The notes: generated by a model from the letters alone, not told the origin. A stretch of DNA of 64,000 nucleotides from Sulfurovum sp. XGS-02 (GCF_023213175.1 NZ_CP093312.1:1674001-1738000), one strand, 5' to 3'. Counted from the first letter of the stretch, positions 26,458 through 36,454 are shown. Translations and numbers: made by a program.

Positions 26458-27318
26458 TCACAATAAAACGATTGCATCATCTGTTAATTCTATTTTTTTA
26501 CTTTCTATCAGTTCTGTCAACGTACGTTTGAAATTTTTCTTGCTCATGCCAAAGACCTTTTTGATCTCTTCTGCATCACTTTTATAGGTAAAAGGCAACG
26601 TACCATCCGCTTCTTTCAACAGTTGCAAGATATTGCCTTGAGCCTGACTTAACGCTGCTTGTTTTCCAATGGGCTGTAACGAAAGGTCTAACTTATAGTC
26701 TTTTCTCACCTTTTTGATATAGACTTCTTTACGGTCGCCTACACGTATCTCTTCAAAAATCTCATTGTCAAAAAGCATGCCTTCGTACTGGTTATCGGCT
26801 ACGACTTTATACCCCAACGGTGTCTTAGCCAGAACAATGGCATCCAGCTTTTTGTTCTGATGCAGACCGCTCATGTCCCTGTTGAAATATTTGCCTATTT
26901 TCTGTGTACCGTAGAGACGACCCGTCTGCTCATCCAGACAGACACGTAACAGATACTTTTTACCGATATTAAAATACTCTTTTTGCTGTGAAAGAGGAAC
27001 GAAAAGATCTTTAGGAAGTCCCCAGTTCACAAATGCACCGTAAGACTTGTAATCCACGACCGTAAAGTAGCCGTACTCTCCAAGTTTTGCATAAGGCATT
27101 TTGGTGGTTGCTACAGGACGGTCTTCACTGTCGGTATAGACAAAGACATCTATCAGTGCACCTATAGGCATCTCATCTTCCATGACATAGACATTGGGGA
27201 GCAGTACTTCACTGTCATCTTTTGCCTCTAAAAACAAACCGTAGTCCGTATCTCTAGCGACTTCGAGGGTATTGATCTTTCCGATCTCTATATGCAGGTT
27301 TTTTGATTTTTCATTCAT
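26458..27318 (-). CDS. cvfB: CvfB-family S1 RNA-binding protein
   Basis: 286 aa with S1-like OB domains at the N-terminus (KINTLEVARDTDYGLFLEA; TVVDYKSYGAFVNWGLPKDLFVP), a third S1-like part (DAIVLAKTPLGYKVVADNQYEG begins it) and a C-terminal winged helix (GTLPFTYKSDAEEIKKVFGM then KKNFKRTLTELIE), the CvfB/YitL layout. Start chosen at ATG 27318 (MNEKSKNLHIEIGKI) with GGAA 8 nt upstream. The longer frame to 27390 would run through a TATAAT box and a palindrome. Likely RNA-linked regulator; targets unknown. Confidence 0.82.
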   Translation of the reverse strand: MNEKSKNLHIEIGKINTLEVARDTDYGLFLEAKDDSEVLLPNVYVMEDEMPIGALIDVFVYTDSEDRPVATTKMPYAKLGEYGYFTVVDYKSYGAFVNWGLPKDLFVPLSQQKEYFNIGKKYLLRVCLDEQTGRLYGTQKIGKYFNRDMSGLHQNKKLDAIVLAKTPLGYKVVADNQYEGMLFDNEIFEEIRVGDRKEVYIKKVRKDYKLDLSLQPIGKQAALSQAQGNILQLLKEADGTLPFTYKSDAEEIKKVFGMSKKNFKRTLTELIESKKIELTDDAIVLL

Positions 27319-27340
27319 GTGTGTTATTCCGTTTCTTTGT

Positions 27341-27376
27341 ATTGTGATATACTCACAATGTGATAGTGACATTATA
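27341..27376 (-). promoter_or_regulatory. cvfB promoter with operator-like palindrome
   Basis: Minus-strand TATAAT at 27376-27371, then a perfect palindrome ATTGTGATATACTCACAAT (27341-27359, 7-bp arms, 5-bp centre) just past the expected transcription start and 22 bp before the ATG. The position suits a repressor site or a leader hairpin. Confidence 0.55.
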
Positions 27377-27447
27377 GCTGAATAATCCACTAACCTGTAC
27401 TACTATTTACTGCAGAAGGATATCCACCCTTCTACATGCAAACTCGA

Positions 27448-28695
27448 TCAGTATTTATAATCGAACATTACCCAGTATTTATTCGTATCTACATAAGTCG
27501 TTGCAGCATCACCTTTTGCATACATTGCACCTTTGAGCATCATATTTACATCTTTCATCACTTTTTTCGTGTAGACGATATCGAACTCTGAACCGTAATC
27601 GACACTTCCTGCATCACTGTCAAACTTATGATACACACCCAGTATCTTTCCAAATGTTTTATCTCCGTATCCCAGTTTGACAGAGATATCTTCAAGACCG
27701 TCAGCAGGTGTAGCTAGGAACATATCTGCCCACCCGTTATGTGCATGCAGTGTGGCAAGCGGTGTACTAAATGGACTTGCACCGCTTCCAGCTTCTCCCA
27801 ACACTTCATAACATGCACCCGCAGTAAACCCGTGGTGACTCCCGCTCAATCCAAATCTGTAGTAGTCGGCATCCTGCTCAGGTTCAGCATCATTGAATGG
27901 TGCACTCTCTTCAGTGAGTGACGGATCCATCTGTTTCGCATACTCTGCCATGTAGTTCAGTTTCACCCCATTGTCCAGTGTAGTTCCCCCTGTTGCCCTG
28001 ATACCGACATGGTCCGCAAAACTTGCAACCATATAATCATAAGCAGTAATGGTCAACTCAGGCATAGCTTTATAAGAAGCATGCAATAATACTGTATTGG
28101 TATCAAAATCCGGGGTTTTTAGTCCGCCTAGTTCTCTGTCGAAAATTCTATTGACACCCCAAACATATGCGGCCATGAGGTCAAGCTTCTCTATACCCTT
28201 ATATGCTACGGATGCCAGATCATAAGTCTGTGGCATCTGTCTCCAGCCTACTGTTCCTATAAATCTCATATTATCTAAATTGACACCTTTTCGTCCTACC
28301 ATACCGACGAAACCATCTTTGGCATAGGAGAGATTTGCCTGAGTGACTCTCGTCTGCTCACCATCTGCAACCACAGAATATTCTGCACTTTCTGGTGCAT
28401 AATTGTCCGCACCGAAATTGCTTACATTGGTCATTTCCAATTGTGCTGCCAACCCATCAACACCCAATGTATCAAATTTCGCTCCAAGCACTGTTCTCAC
28501 CGTAAATGCATTGGCATTCTCTTTGGCATTGTCTTGATCTACAAATTCATATCTTGGTCTGATCTGAAGAGAGTACTTCCCATTACTCAATATCTCTGAT
28601 ACACTGTTTACTTCTTCTGCTTGCGCTACAGAAGTGGTTCCCATCATCACACTCATTGCAGCGATAGCAATATAACTCATTTTGCTCATTTTCAT
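27448..28695 (-). CDS. Opr-family outer membrane porin
   Basis: 415 aa. Signal peptide of ~26 residues (ending TSVAQA), then alternating beta-strands across the whole length and a terminal aromatic strand (YWVMFDYKY). Pattern of the Campylobacterota Opr/OprD-like porins: YSLQIRPRYEFVDQDNAKENA near the N-terminus, GAKFDTLGVDGLAAQLEM and repeated Y/W-rich turns. General outer membrane channel; solute unknown. Upstream, TGATAAC is repeated with 8-bp spacing (28733-28747), possibly a regulator site. Followed by a 57-bp gap to cvfB's region. Confidence 0.82.
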   Translation of the reverse strand: MKMSKMSYIAIAAMSVMMGTTSVAQAEEVNSVSEILSNGKYSLQIRPRYEFVDQDNAKENANAFTVRTVLGAKFDTLGVDGLAAQLEMTNVSNFGADNYAPESAEYSVVADGEQTRVTQANLSYAKDGFVGMVGRKGVNLDNMRFIGTVGWRQMPQTYDLASVAYKGIEKLDLMAAYVWGVNRIFDRELGGLKTPDFDTNTVLLHASYKAMPELTITAYDYMVASFADHVGIRATGGTTLDNGVKLNYMAEYAKQMDPSLTEESAPFNDAEPEQDADYYRFGLSGSHHGFTAGACYEVLGEAGSGASPFSTPLATLHAHNGWADMFLATPADGLEDISVKLGYGDKTFGKILGVYHKFDSDAGSVDYGSEFDIVYTKKVMKDVNMMLKGAMYAKGDAATTYVDTNKYWVMFDYKY

Positions 28696-28906
28696 ATTTT
28701 ACGTTCCTTGTCTTGTAATATTTGTACAAAAATGATAACATGATAACCACAATTTATAATCAACATAATGGTTAATTTTTAATCATTATAGGATAGTAAT
28801 AAATAAATTCAGTGAATGATACTCCCCCTAGGAGCATCATAGGAACCATATAAAATTCAATGATCAGGTGTAGAAAAATGCTTTATACAGCAAGAAGTAT
28901 GAGAGT

Positions 28907-30694
28907 TTATTGCGTGATACTCTCTAAATGTGTGGCAAAATCTGCAGGAGGAACAAACCCTGTCAAGCTCTTTTCAGGCAAATAGTTATTTGTTTTATCA
29001 AAAAAGATGATGTTCGGTGTACCGAAAAGTTCAAACTTCTTCAGTAATGCTTTGTCGGCATCCGTATTGTCAGTGAGGTCTATCTTGATAAATGTGAAGT
29101 TTTTAAGATGTTCTTGTACACGTGGATCCGGGAACGTAATCTCTTCAAGTTCTGTACATGCAGTACAAGACTTTTTACCAAAGTCCACCACTACAGGCTT
29201 CTCTGACTCACGTACCTCTTTCATAAGGCGCTCGACACTATAGCCTCTGTGACTCTCTTTCTCTACACTCATTGATACACTGTTTGCTGCACCAATATGC
29301 ACCTGTGTAAATCTTTCAAAAGGTCTGAGCATTGAACTTGCGCCGCTTATCCCGCCGATGAAGAGTGATACCCCGTAAAGTAAGAACACCATAGCCAAGA
29401 GCTGAAGGAGTTTCTTTGCACCTTGTGTCGCGCTGCTAGGATTAAAGACTCCCATATAGAGTGCCGTACCTATCAGCAACAATGCCCACAATATCATCGT
29501 AAGACCCTCGGGGAGTATACGTGAAAGCATAAAGATTCCAAGACCCAGCATCATCACACCAAACGTTTGAGAAACCGCTGTCATCCATCCACCAGGTTTT
29601 GGCATAAATTTACCTGCTCCCAGTCCCACGATAAGCAACGGCATACCCATACCGATACTCATGATAAAGAGTGCCGACCCGCCCAAAAGTGCATCACCCG
29701 TATGGGAAATGAACAGTACCGCCCCGCCAAGCGGTGGTGCTACACACGGCCCGACGATCAGTGCAGAGAGTAGACCCATAATAGACGTACCCACGATACC
29801 TTTACCTTGGGCATTGTCGCTTACACTGCTCAATTTTGACTGCCATGAAGCGGGAAGTCCGATCTCATAATATCCAAATAGGGAAAATGCCAACGCTACG
29901 AACATCGCTGCAAAAAGCGTCAGGACCCAAGGTGTTTGCATCGCGGCCTGTATATCTGCACCGACCAGTCCCGCTATGATCCCTACAGCCGTATAGGTCA
30001 GAGCCATAGAAACCACATAGACCAAAGAGGTAAAAAATGCCTGGGCTACGCTTGGTTTTTCATTGCCTCCCTGCTGTGAAACGATGATTGATGACAAGAT
30101 AGGTATCATAGGGAAAATACATGGTGTCAAAGATAACAATAAACCAAAAATAAAGAAAAGAAGCAAGATGAATATGGAACTTTCATTCACCAAAAGATCT
30201 GCTATTTTTGCTGTATTCCCCTCTTTTAAAGATTGTGATATCTTGTCGAACAGACCGAGTTCTTCTCCTTTGAAATCAAAGGTTTTTTTAATAGGTTGAT
30301 AGCAGATACCTGCATCTGAACATCCCTGAAACTCGATCTCAATAGTGTAGTCACCTTTCACTTTGGAGGTGATCTCTTTTGTAGGAATGGTGACAAGCAC
30401 CTCTTTTTCATACACCATATCACCATCAAAATCATGTGCTTGTGGTTTTGTAACCGTCAATTCTAAAGATGAGGGAGAAATGATTCTATAGATCAATGTG
30501 TCTTTATAGACATGGATCTTATCTGCCATGATGATCTTGGTTTCTATCGCATCCTCTTTGAGTACAGCACTCACTTGAAATGCTTCCTCCGGCGATAAAA
30601 ACTTCTGTTTTTTCAATACACTCTCAAAACCTGCAGATGCAAATGTACTGAAAATGAAACTCAATAAGAGTAACTTTTTTACTAAATCATTCAT
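28907..30694 (-). CDS. dsbD: Thiol:disulfide interchange protein DsbD
   Basis: 595-residue inner-membrane protein carrying reducing power from cytoplasmic thioredoxin to the periplasm. All six working cysteines are visible: C125/C131 in the N-terminal domain (GCSDAGICYQP), C192 and C317 in the membrane core (LTPCIFPMIP and VGPCVAPPLGG), and C510/C513 in the C-terminal thioredoxin domain (KKSCTACTEL). Signal peptide 1-21. Supports cytochrome c maturation and other periplasmic reductases, fitting the cytochromes nearby. Divergent from the YyaL-type gene. Confidence 0.95.
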   Translation of the reverse strand: MNDLVKKLLLLSFIFSTFASAGFESVLKKQKFLSPEEAFQVSAVLKEDAIETKIIMADKIHVYKDTLIYRIISPSSLELTVTKPQAHDFDGDMVYEKEVLVTIPTKEITSKVKGDYTIEIEFQGCSDAGICYQPIKKTFDFKGEELGLFDKISQSLKEGNTAKIADLLVNESSIFILLLFFIFGLLLSLTPCIFPMIPILSSIIVSQQGGNEKPSVAQAFFTSLVYVVSMALTYTAVGIIAGLVGADIQAAMQTPWVLTLFAAMFVALAFSLFGYYEIGLPASWQSKLSSVSDNAQGKGIVGTSIMGLLSALIVGPCVAPPLGGAVLFISHTGDALLGGSALFIMSIGMGMPLLIVGLGAGKFMPKPGGWMTAVSQTFGVMMLGLGIFMLSRILPEGLTMILWALLLIGTALYMGVFNPSSATQGAKKLLQLLAMVFLLYGVSLFIGGISGASSMLRPFERFTQVHIGAANSVSMSVEKESHRGYSVERLMKEVRESEKPVVVDFGKKSCTACTELEEITFPDPRVQEHLKNFTFIKIDLTDNTDADKALLKKFELFGTPNIIFFDKTNNYLPEKSLTGFVPPADFATHLESITQ

Positions 30695-30763
30695 TATTTT
30701 CTCTTTTATATTAAACTTTTATAGTATTCTATTGTACTATTCGTGTATACGCTGTGTAATATT

Positions 30764-30776
30764 ACCAATAATTGGT
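30764..30776. promoter_or_regulatory. Small palindrome in dsbD/yyaL divergent gap
   Basis: ACCAATAATTGGT is a perfect 13-bp palindrome 18 bp before the plus-strand ATG. Too short to assign. Confidence 0.3.
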
Positions 30777-30794
30777 TAACAATAAAGGTTAAAA

Positions 30795-32726
30795 ATGGCA
30801 AATCATCTTAAAAATGAGCACTCCCCTTACTTACAGCAACATGCTGACAATCCTGTAGACTGGTACCCTTGGGGAGAAGAAGCCTTTGAGAAAGCACGAA
30901 AAGAGAACAAAGCGATCTTTCTTTCCATAGGGTATAGCTCTTGCCACTGGTGCCATGTCATGGAAGATGAGTCTTTTAAAGATGAAGCGACTGCAAAGAT
31001 CCTGAATAAACATTTCATTGCAGTCAAGGTAGACAGGGAAGAGCGTCCGGACATAGATAAACATTTTCAAGAGGTCTACCAGCTGATGAACCAGCGTCCT
31101 GGAGGTTGGCCTACTTCCATCTTTTTAACACAGGAACAAAAGCCTTTTTACTCAGCCACCTACATACCTGATGAACCGCGTTACGGGATGATGAGCTTTT
31201 CAAGTCTACTCGAGGTCATTGCTGACAAATACAGCAAAGAGAAAGCGCTGCTTACTGAAAAAGCCGATGAGATACTCCGTTTCCTCAATCCAAAAGAAGA
31301 CAGGATACAAGCTACAAAACTGGACCTAAGTATCATTCCAAGGGTCTCAGATCAGGCCAAACAACTCTTTGATAATACGAACGGCGGCTTTAACAAAGCA
31401 CCTAAATTCCCTCAGGCATCCATGCTTGATCTACTTTTGGACCTCTACCGTATCACCGGAGATAAAGAGACACGGGAGATGGCGCTTCACTCACTCACCT
31501 GTATGGCCAAAGGCGGATTGAGAGATCTTGTAGAGGGTGGTTTCTGCCGCTACTCTACCGATAATGAATGGCTCGTACCCCATTTTGAAAAGATGACATA
31601 CGACAATGCCCTGCTGGCAGAGGTCTACCTCAAAGCCTATCATGTCAGTGGCAAGGATTTTTACAGATCTGTTGCTTTTGAAACGATAGACTTTATGATA
31701 CAAAATAGGAGTGAAGAGGGCCTTTTCTACTCTGCCTCGGATGCCGATACGGAAGGAGAAGAGGGTAAATACTTTGTCTATACCTATGAAAAGGCTTTAA
31801 AGTCTTTTGATAAAGCCGGTATCCCAAAAGAGGAGCATGCTGCACTTGCCGAGGCACTGCATATCACAGAAGAGGGAAACTTTGAAGGCAAGAACATCGT
31901 TCGTATAGATGACCCCGCACAATGCGACATTCCTTACTATGATGAAGCGATACAGGCACTGAGAAAACGCAGAGAAAAGCGTACCCATCCTTTCATAGAC
32001 AAAAAAGTACTTGTCTCATGGAATGCCATGATGATCAAAACACTTTTCAAAGCCTCCCGTACAGATAATGCCTACCTCAAACCGGCTATCAGATCTCTGG
32101 ATGCATTGCTGGAGAGTATGTATATCAATTCTGAACTCTTTCACTCTACACTGATGGGTAAAAAACCGAAGATCAAAGCATTTTTGGAAGATTATGCCTA
32201 TCTTGCGGAAACGCTCATCGAAGCGTATCAGAGTACGCTTGATGAGACCTATCTTATGACGGCAACCAAACTGGCGAACAGTGCCATTGAAAAGTACTTT
32301 GACCAGGGAAAATGGAAGTTCTCACGCGGAGAGTTTGAAACCAATGCGGACATTTATGACAGCTCCTACCCTTCTTCCGTTGCTACCATGATCTCAGTAC
32401 TCTATAGCATCTCATCCTTGGTGGATACCGTCTATAAAAAGTTCGTCTTTAAAACGCTGGAGATCTATTCTTATGATATCATGCGCCAACCCATCTCTAC
32501 TCCGCGTATGAGCCGTATGGTGATCCGTTATCTCAAAGATGATGTCATTATCAAAGCCAAAGAGGATGCACTTAAGACACATATCAATGACCTAGATACC
32601 CTTCCTCACCCTTTCTCACTTTTGAAAAATGACACCAATGAGGGTTTTATGCTCTGTAACTCCAACAGCTGTTTTGGGCATGAAAAAGATTTTAAAGGGA
32701 TCATCGAAATATTAGAGAAGCGTTAA
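30795..32726 (+). CDS. YyaL/SPATA20-type thioredoxin-domain protein
   Basis: 643 aa. The N-terminal DUF255 (DsbH-like thioredoxin) domain starts [20 protein letters not shown], has the redox-type C50-H-W-C53 in [11 protein letters not shown] and a REERPD motif. An (alpha/alpha)-barrel resembling N-acylglucosamine epimerases or glycosidases fills residues ~190-600 ([43 protein letters not shown]). No signal peptide, so cytoplasmic. Biochemical role of the family is unknown. Its stop codon shares one base with the apbE start. Confidence 0.88.
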   Translation: MANHLKNEHSPYLQQHADNPVDWYPWGEEAFEKARKENKAIFLSIGYSSCHWCHVMEDESFKDEATAKILNKHFIAVKVDREERPDIDKHFQEVYQLMNQRPGGWPTSIFLTQEQKPFYSATYIPDEPRYGMMSFSSLLEVIADKYSKEKALLTEKADEILRFLNPKEDRIQATKLDLSIIPRVSDQAKQLFDNTNGGFNKAPKFPQASMLDLLLDLYRITGDKETREMALHSLTCMAKGGLRDLVEGGFCRYSTDNEWLVPHFEKMTYDNALLAEVYLKAYHVSGKDFYRSVAFETIDFMIQNRSEEGLFYSASDADTEGEEGKYFVYTYEKALKSFDKAGIPKEEHAALAEALHITEEGNFEGKNIVRIDDPAQCDIPYYDEAIQALRKRREKRTHPFIDKKVLVSWNAMMIKTLFKASRTDNAYLKPAIRSLDALLESMYINSELFHSTLMGKKPKIKAFLEDYAYLAETLIEAYQSTLDETYLMTATKLANSAIEKYFDQGKWKFSRGEFETNADIYDSSYPSSVATMISVLYSISSLVDTVYKKFVFKTLEIYSYDIMRQPISTPRMSRMVIRYLKDDVIIKAKEDALKTHINDLDTLPHPFSLLKNDTNEGFMLCNSNSCFGHEKDFKGIIEILEKR

Positions 32727-33772
32727 TGCGACTTCTCATTGTTCTCCTCTACCCTCTGTTTGTACTTGCACAGGAGGGCCTGCAAACACGTACACAGGTT
32801 CATATGGGGACTTTCGTAAGCATTTCACTACCAGAAACATACAGCCAAGAGATCACCCGATCCTTTGAACTGATTCAGCGTATCGAAAATTCCCTCTCTA
32901 CCTATGATGAGAGTGCCATACTGGCAAAACTGAACAAGACCCATCACGTAGCGTATGACCCTTATCTGGCTGAAGCACTTCGACTCTCCATATCTTACTA
33001 TCATCAGAGCAACGGGTACTTTGATATCACGATCGGATCGATCTCAAAAAAACTCTACCATTTTGGAGAAGAGACAACCTACTCTCCCTCAAGAGAAGCT
33101 TTAGAAAAGGCCCATTTGGATATTCACGGCATAGTTATAGATAATCAGAATATCATGACTGATAAAAACATCACTATAGACCTGGGTGGTATGGGTAAAG
33201 GATATGGTGCAGACAAAGTTGCCCACTACCTTGATGAACAAAATATCACCGAAGGGATCATCGCTCTGAGCGGGGATATCCGATGTTTGGATCGATGTGA
33301 GGTCTATCTTCAGTCACCCTATTCTGAACAGACCTTTGCCAGGGTCAAAAGCAAAAAAGCGCAACTCTCTATCTCTACAAGCGGTACCTATAGGAGATTT
33401 GCCACCACTAAAGAAGAACATCACCTCATCAATCCAAAAACAGCTTCACAGGGGCGTGAATTTGTTTCCGTATCGCTTTTTACGACTGCGAACAATGCCA
33501 AGATCGATGCCTATGCCACCGCACTCTCGGTGATGTCTAAAGCAGAAGCATTGGCATTTTTAAAAGAGAGAAAAGAGATAGGCTTTGTACTGGTAGATAA
33601 TGAAGGAAAGGTTCACTATGGAAATTTGACCGATCTTGTGACTATTGAGTGGTTAGACTACAAAGAAAACCCGACCAGCCCAAGCATCAGCAAAAATAGC
33701 AGTACAAAACCAGAAAGTGCCGCAAGTTTGATCCATCCTGATACTACCAGCCCAAAGGCAACGGCAAAGTAG
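32726..33772 (+). CDS. apbE: FAD:protein FMN transferase
   Basis: Periplasmic Mg-dependent flavinyltransferase that attaches FMN from FAD to a Thr/Ser of target proteins. Signal peptide (1-15); family stretches RTQVHMGTFVSISLP, IDLGGMGKGYGADKVA, ALSGDIRCL, ISTSGTYRRF, HHLINPKT and the metal-site NAKIDAYATALSVM. The catalytic core ends near DLVTIEWLD; the last ~32 residues (Ser/Thr/Lys-rich) are an extension encoded opposite the 3' end of the facing membrane-protein gene (115-bp overlap). Its likely substrate is the FMN-binding protein at 34578, in the facing operon. Confidence 0.93.
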   Translation: MRLLIVLLYPLFVLAQEGLQTRTQVHMGTFVSISLPETYSQEITRSFELIQRIENSLSTYDESAILAKLNKTHHVAYDPYLAEALRLSISYYHQSNGYFDITIGSISKKLYHFGEETTYSPSREALEKAHLDIHGIVIDNQNIMTDKNITIDLGGMGKGYGADKVAHYLDEQNITEGIIALSGDIRCLDRCEVYLQSPYSEQTFARVKSKKAQLSISTSGTYRRFATTKEEHHLINPKTASQGREFVSVSLFTTANNAKIDAYATALSVMSKAEALAFLKERKEIGFVLVDNEGKVHYGNLTDLVTIEWLDYKENPTSPSISKNSSTKPESAASLIHPDTTSPKATAK

Positions 33773-34101
33773 GAAAAGATATCGAACAATGCAAAAACAA
33801 AAAGGGCCATTGCCACGATCAAAGAGATCTTTTGTGAAAAATTGGTACTGAACAGCATAAAGTGTGCCACTACAAAAATAAGCGTACCTATGGCAAACAT
33901 ATGCGGCGTAGCCACTTCGATCAATCCTTCTACACTCTTTTCTGCAGGAGTAATGACAACACTTTTCAGCGTACTGAAAACACTCTCATTGCACTCCAAT
34001 CCCTGAGAAAGCAAAAAGAGCCACAGTCCGCTCACTAAGATTAAAATGACATAGATAACCATATATATGATAGGTATGTTATAGAGTGCTGTATTTTTCA
34101 T
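33658..34101 (-). CDS. Small membrane protein B of flavin operon
   Basis: 147 aa from the ATG at 34101, which overlaps the preceding gene's stop by 4 nt (ATGA). The frame extends upstream but only across that gene. About four hydrophobic segments (10-32, 65-84, 92-118, 125-147). H67 and H80 lie 13 residues apart in the second segment (ATPHMFAIGTLIFVVAHFML), a spacing compatible with heme b ligation. No family recognised with confidence. Last gene of the porin/FMN-binding operon; expected role is electron or proton passage across the inner membrane. Confidence 0.75.
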   Translation of the reverse strand: MKNTALYNIPIIYMVIYVILILVSGLWLFLLSQGLECNESVFSTLKSVVITPAEKSVEGLIEVATPHMFAIGTLIFVVAHFMLFSTNFSQKISLIVAMALFVFALFDIFSYFAVAFGLVVSGWIKLAALSGFVLLFLLMLGLVGFSL

Positions 34102-34571
34102 TTGAACAAAAGTTTCTTCAGAATCAAAAGAGCAACGATAGATGCCAGAAGATGCCACAGTACAAAGCTTATCAGCCATACAGCTGTCAATGATGCAGTG
34201 GCAAAATAGGCAAGCAGCAATGTCACAGGTGCCAGCATTCCCATGATGAAGAGAAGATGTACCACCCATTTGGTCTTTACTTTTTCCGAATAGAGACGGA
34301 TATAGATGGAGGAGAGTATCAAAAGTGCAAAGAGTGTCATAAAGAGATCGATATGTACCTGCAGCAGCAGTGAATCTATCAGTATAGGTTCAACAAAGTT
34401 CTCTGCATCACCCAAAAGTGTCACAGAAACACTCTGCATATCCAAACCGATCACATACCCATGAAGCACCATATCAAACCCGAGATAGAGGAGGATCGCA
34501 AATACGACACTCCCCATCAGATAACTCAGCAGTGTAGAGTGTGCCAGATCTTTTGTCACTAAAAATTTCAT
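34098..34571 (-). CDS. Small membrane protein A of flavin operon
   Basis: 157 aa with four hydrophobic segments (about 18-36, 64-90, 103-124, 128-152). Histidines H11, H37, H73, H105 and H140, the last three in or near helices (QVHIDLFMTL, KWVVHLLFIMG, FVLWHLLASI), could bind heme. No named family recognised. Lies 6 bp after the FMN-binding gene and overlaps membrane protein B, so the three are co-translated. Inferred role: membrane electron donor to the periplasmic flavoprotein. Confidence 0.75.
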   Translation of the reverse strand: MKFLVTKDLAHSTLLSYLMGSVVFAILLYLGFDMVLHGYVIGLDMQSVSVTLLGDAENFVEPILIDSLLLQVHIDLFMTLFALLILSSIYIRLYSEKVKTKWVVHLLFIMGMLAPVTLLLAYFATASLTAVWLISFVLWHLLASIVALLILKKLLFK

Positions 34572-34577
34572 GGTCTC

Positions 34578-35105
34578 TTACTTCAAAATAATTTCATAAA
34601 TGGCTCTGGCCACTCTTGCACCCTCGGTGATCGACCTTGCCGAGAGGGTGGAACCGCTGATCGTCGGTATATCTTTTCCTACAGTCAGTGTCGCTGATGC
34701 ATCTCTATTTTGAAGCTGACCCATCCATGTTTTGTTCGGTATATACTCAGGCGGTTCGCCAAATGCCATAATTTCGGTAAACTTCAAAGTACCAGAGTTG
34801 TCAAATGCATAAAGTACAGTGGCTTTCTTCCCTCTTACTTTTCTTGAAATGAGTACTGCATACCCCAATCTTTCATTCTTACTTTTAATATCGTAATAAC
34901 GATAAATTTTAGTTCTCACAGCTGCCTTCGCTCTGGACTGTACCTGGGAAAACTGTTTTTTTGTCAGTATGATCTGCTTGGGCTCTATCGTACTGACCCC
35001 TGTAAATGAAGATTTTATCACCTCATCCACAGATGCTTTGCTGCCGGCAACACTGCTTTGGGAAAGAAGTGTCCCGAGAAGCAGTGTAAAAAAGATTTTT
35101 TTCAT
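34578..35105 (-). CDS. Exported FMN-binding domain protein (flavinylation substrate)
   Basis: 175 aa with a signal peptide (1-20, ending SSVA). The C-terminal FMN_bind domain contains GYAVLISRKVRGKKATVLYA, TEIMAFGEPPEYI, and near residue 150 the ApbE target-like motif SGSTLS (family S/T-G-A-S/T); T153 is the predicted FMN attachment site. Position 152 is Ser where Ala is usual. A periplasmic electron carrier, as in NqrC/RnfG-type domains but stand-alone. Sits 14 bp after the porin and 6 bp before the membrane protein pair; ApbE lies just beyond. Confidence 0.85.
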   Translation of the reverse strand: MKKIFFTLLLGTLLSQSSVAGSKASVDEVIKSSFTGVSTIEPKQIILTKKQFSQVQSRAKAAVRTKIYRYYDIKSKNERLGYAVLISRKVRGKKATVLYAFDNSGTLKFTEIMAFGEPPEYIPNKTWMGQLQNRDASATLTVGKDIPTISGSTLSARSITEGARVARAIYEIILK

Positions 35106-35119
35106 TGTGTATCCACGTA

Positions 35120-36355
35120 TTAAAATATAAAGCCTAGACCGAAAGAAAATGTATTACTGTCTACATTATTTACTTCTTTCATCGCATAGTCAGCCTTAAG
35201 TACCACCTGATCTGCAGGGAAGAAATTTAAGCCGATTGTAACAATTTCTGTCTGAAATGTATCTTCATTCAAGCCATCTACCGTCTTTTCTACCGGGTTA
35301 TAATCTTCATACTGTGCAAAAACCGGTAACTTATAATCAAGTCCCACCAAAGAAGAGAGATCATAAGATGCATTCACATAATAACCGCTTGCTTTTTCAA
35401 CAGCTGTCCCACTTAAGTTCTCTGCCCCATCCAGGTTCGTCTGTGTATAAAGCCCATACGCTGAGAACGGACCATTGTCATACGTCGCATGGATATCAAA
35501 CATCGTTGTTGTAAGCCCAGAGACATCAGCAGTATCATCTTTAACATTTGAGCCATCTCCATAATAGACAGAAGCACCCACCGTCAGTCCGTTGATACCT
35601 GTATAATCCAATCGACCTACAAATGCCGGTTCAAATGATGCTTTTTCACTTGACCCTAATCTTGCGCTTCTTATCCAAGACCCATCTGGTGTTTTAGTCT
35701 TGTCGTTATTCAAATTCAATGCATTGATCACACCTGCCGTATATTCAATGTCTGCAGTGTCAAATCTACCATAAACCAATGCACCATTTTCATGCCAGGT
35801 ACTTGGAAGAAGGTATTTTTCAATATCCGGTCGTTGTACGGTGTTGAAAAGTGTCGGTTCATGTCTTTGGTTTATAAGACCCATTGGAGTGAGTACATGT
35901 CCCAATCTTAGATTGGCCTGTTCACTGAGCAAGAAGTCAAGATATAAAAACTCAACGACAACTTCACCTCCCTTATCTGCATTAGCACCATGCTCAAACT
36001 CTATTTCTGTATTCAGTACGATCCAATCATTGAACTTGTACCCGAAATAGGTAATGAATCTATAGACATCTGCATAATCACCACCCTCCTCTGGATTTGC
36101 ATAATACATTTCACCATATCCCCCTATAGAGAGCGGATTTTTAGAAAAATAGACTTTAGAGGCTGCCGGTCCCATACCGCTGTAAGATTTTTGTGTATCT
36201 ACCAGTGTAAATCCACCTGTCTGTGTAGCAAGTACCTCTTCTGTAAGTACTGTGTTTTGTTCTTCTAATGCTGCCACTCTCTCCTCTAATGATGCTGCTT
36301 GAACTCCAGTTGCCAATATAGCCGCTAGGCTTAATGCCGTAGTGAATCTTTTCAT
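35120..36355 (-). CDS. OprP/OprO-like porin with N-terminal coiled coil
   Basis: 411 aa. Signal peptide (1-20, ending VQAA), then a short coiled-coil (LEERVAALEEQNTVLTEEV) of the kind that trimerises OprP-type porins, then GIGGYGEMYY-like first strand (SIGGYGEMYYANPEEGG), EFEHGA, LRLGHVLTPMGLINQRHEPT and a final strand ending FSFGLGFIF. First gene of a four-gene operon with the FMN-binding protein. Fur-box-like sites upstream suggest induction by iron limitation, so the channel may pass an iron chelate rather than phosphate. Confidence 0.83.
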   Translation of the reverse strand: MKRFTTALSLAAILATGVQAASLEERVAALEEQNTVLTEEVLATQTGGFTLVDTQKSYSGMGPAASKVYFSKNPLSIGGYGEMYYANPEEGGDYADVYRFITYFGYKFNDWIVLNTEIEFEHGANADKGGEVVVEFLYLDFLLSEQANLRLGHVLTPMGLINQRHEPTLFNTVQRPDIEKYLLPSTWHENGALVYGRFDTADIEYTAGVINALNLNNDKTKTPDGSWIRSARLGSSEKASFEPAFVGRLDYTGINGLTVGASVYYGDGSNVKDDTADVSGLTTTMFDIHATYDNGPFSAYGLYTQTNLDGAENLSGTAVEKASGYYVNASYDLSSLVGLDYKLPVFAQYEDYNPVEKTVDGLNEDTFQTEIVTIGLNFFPADQVVLKADYAMKEVNNVDSNTFSFGLGFIF

Positions 36356-36385
36356 TTGTATTCCCTTTTCTTTTTTCTTTTAAAT

Positions 36386-36400
36386 TGATAATTATTATCT
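36386..36400 (-). promoter_or_regulatory. Fur box, porin/flavin operon
   Basis: TGATAATTATTATCT differs at one position from the 7-1-7 Fur inverted repeat TGATAATnATTATCA. A further half-site ATTATTATC follows at 36403-36411. It lies 31 bp before the porin ATG, where a repressor would block transcription. Confidence 0.65.
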
Positions 36401-36454
36401 AAATTATTATCTAAGCGGAAATTTATCAAAAGAATTCTTAAGAGCTTATTAAAT

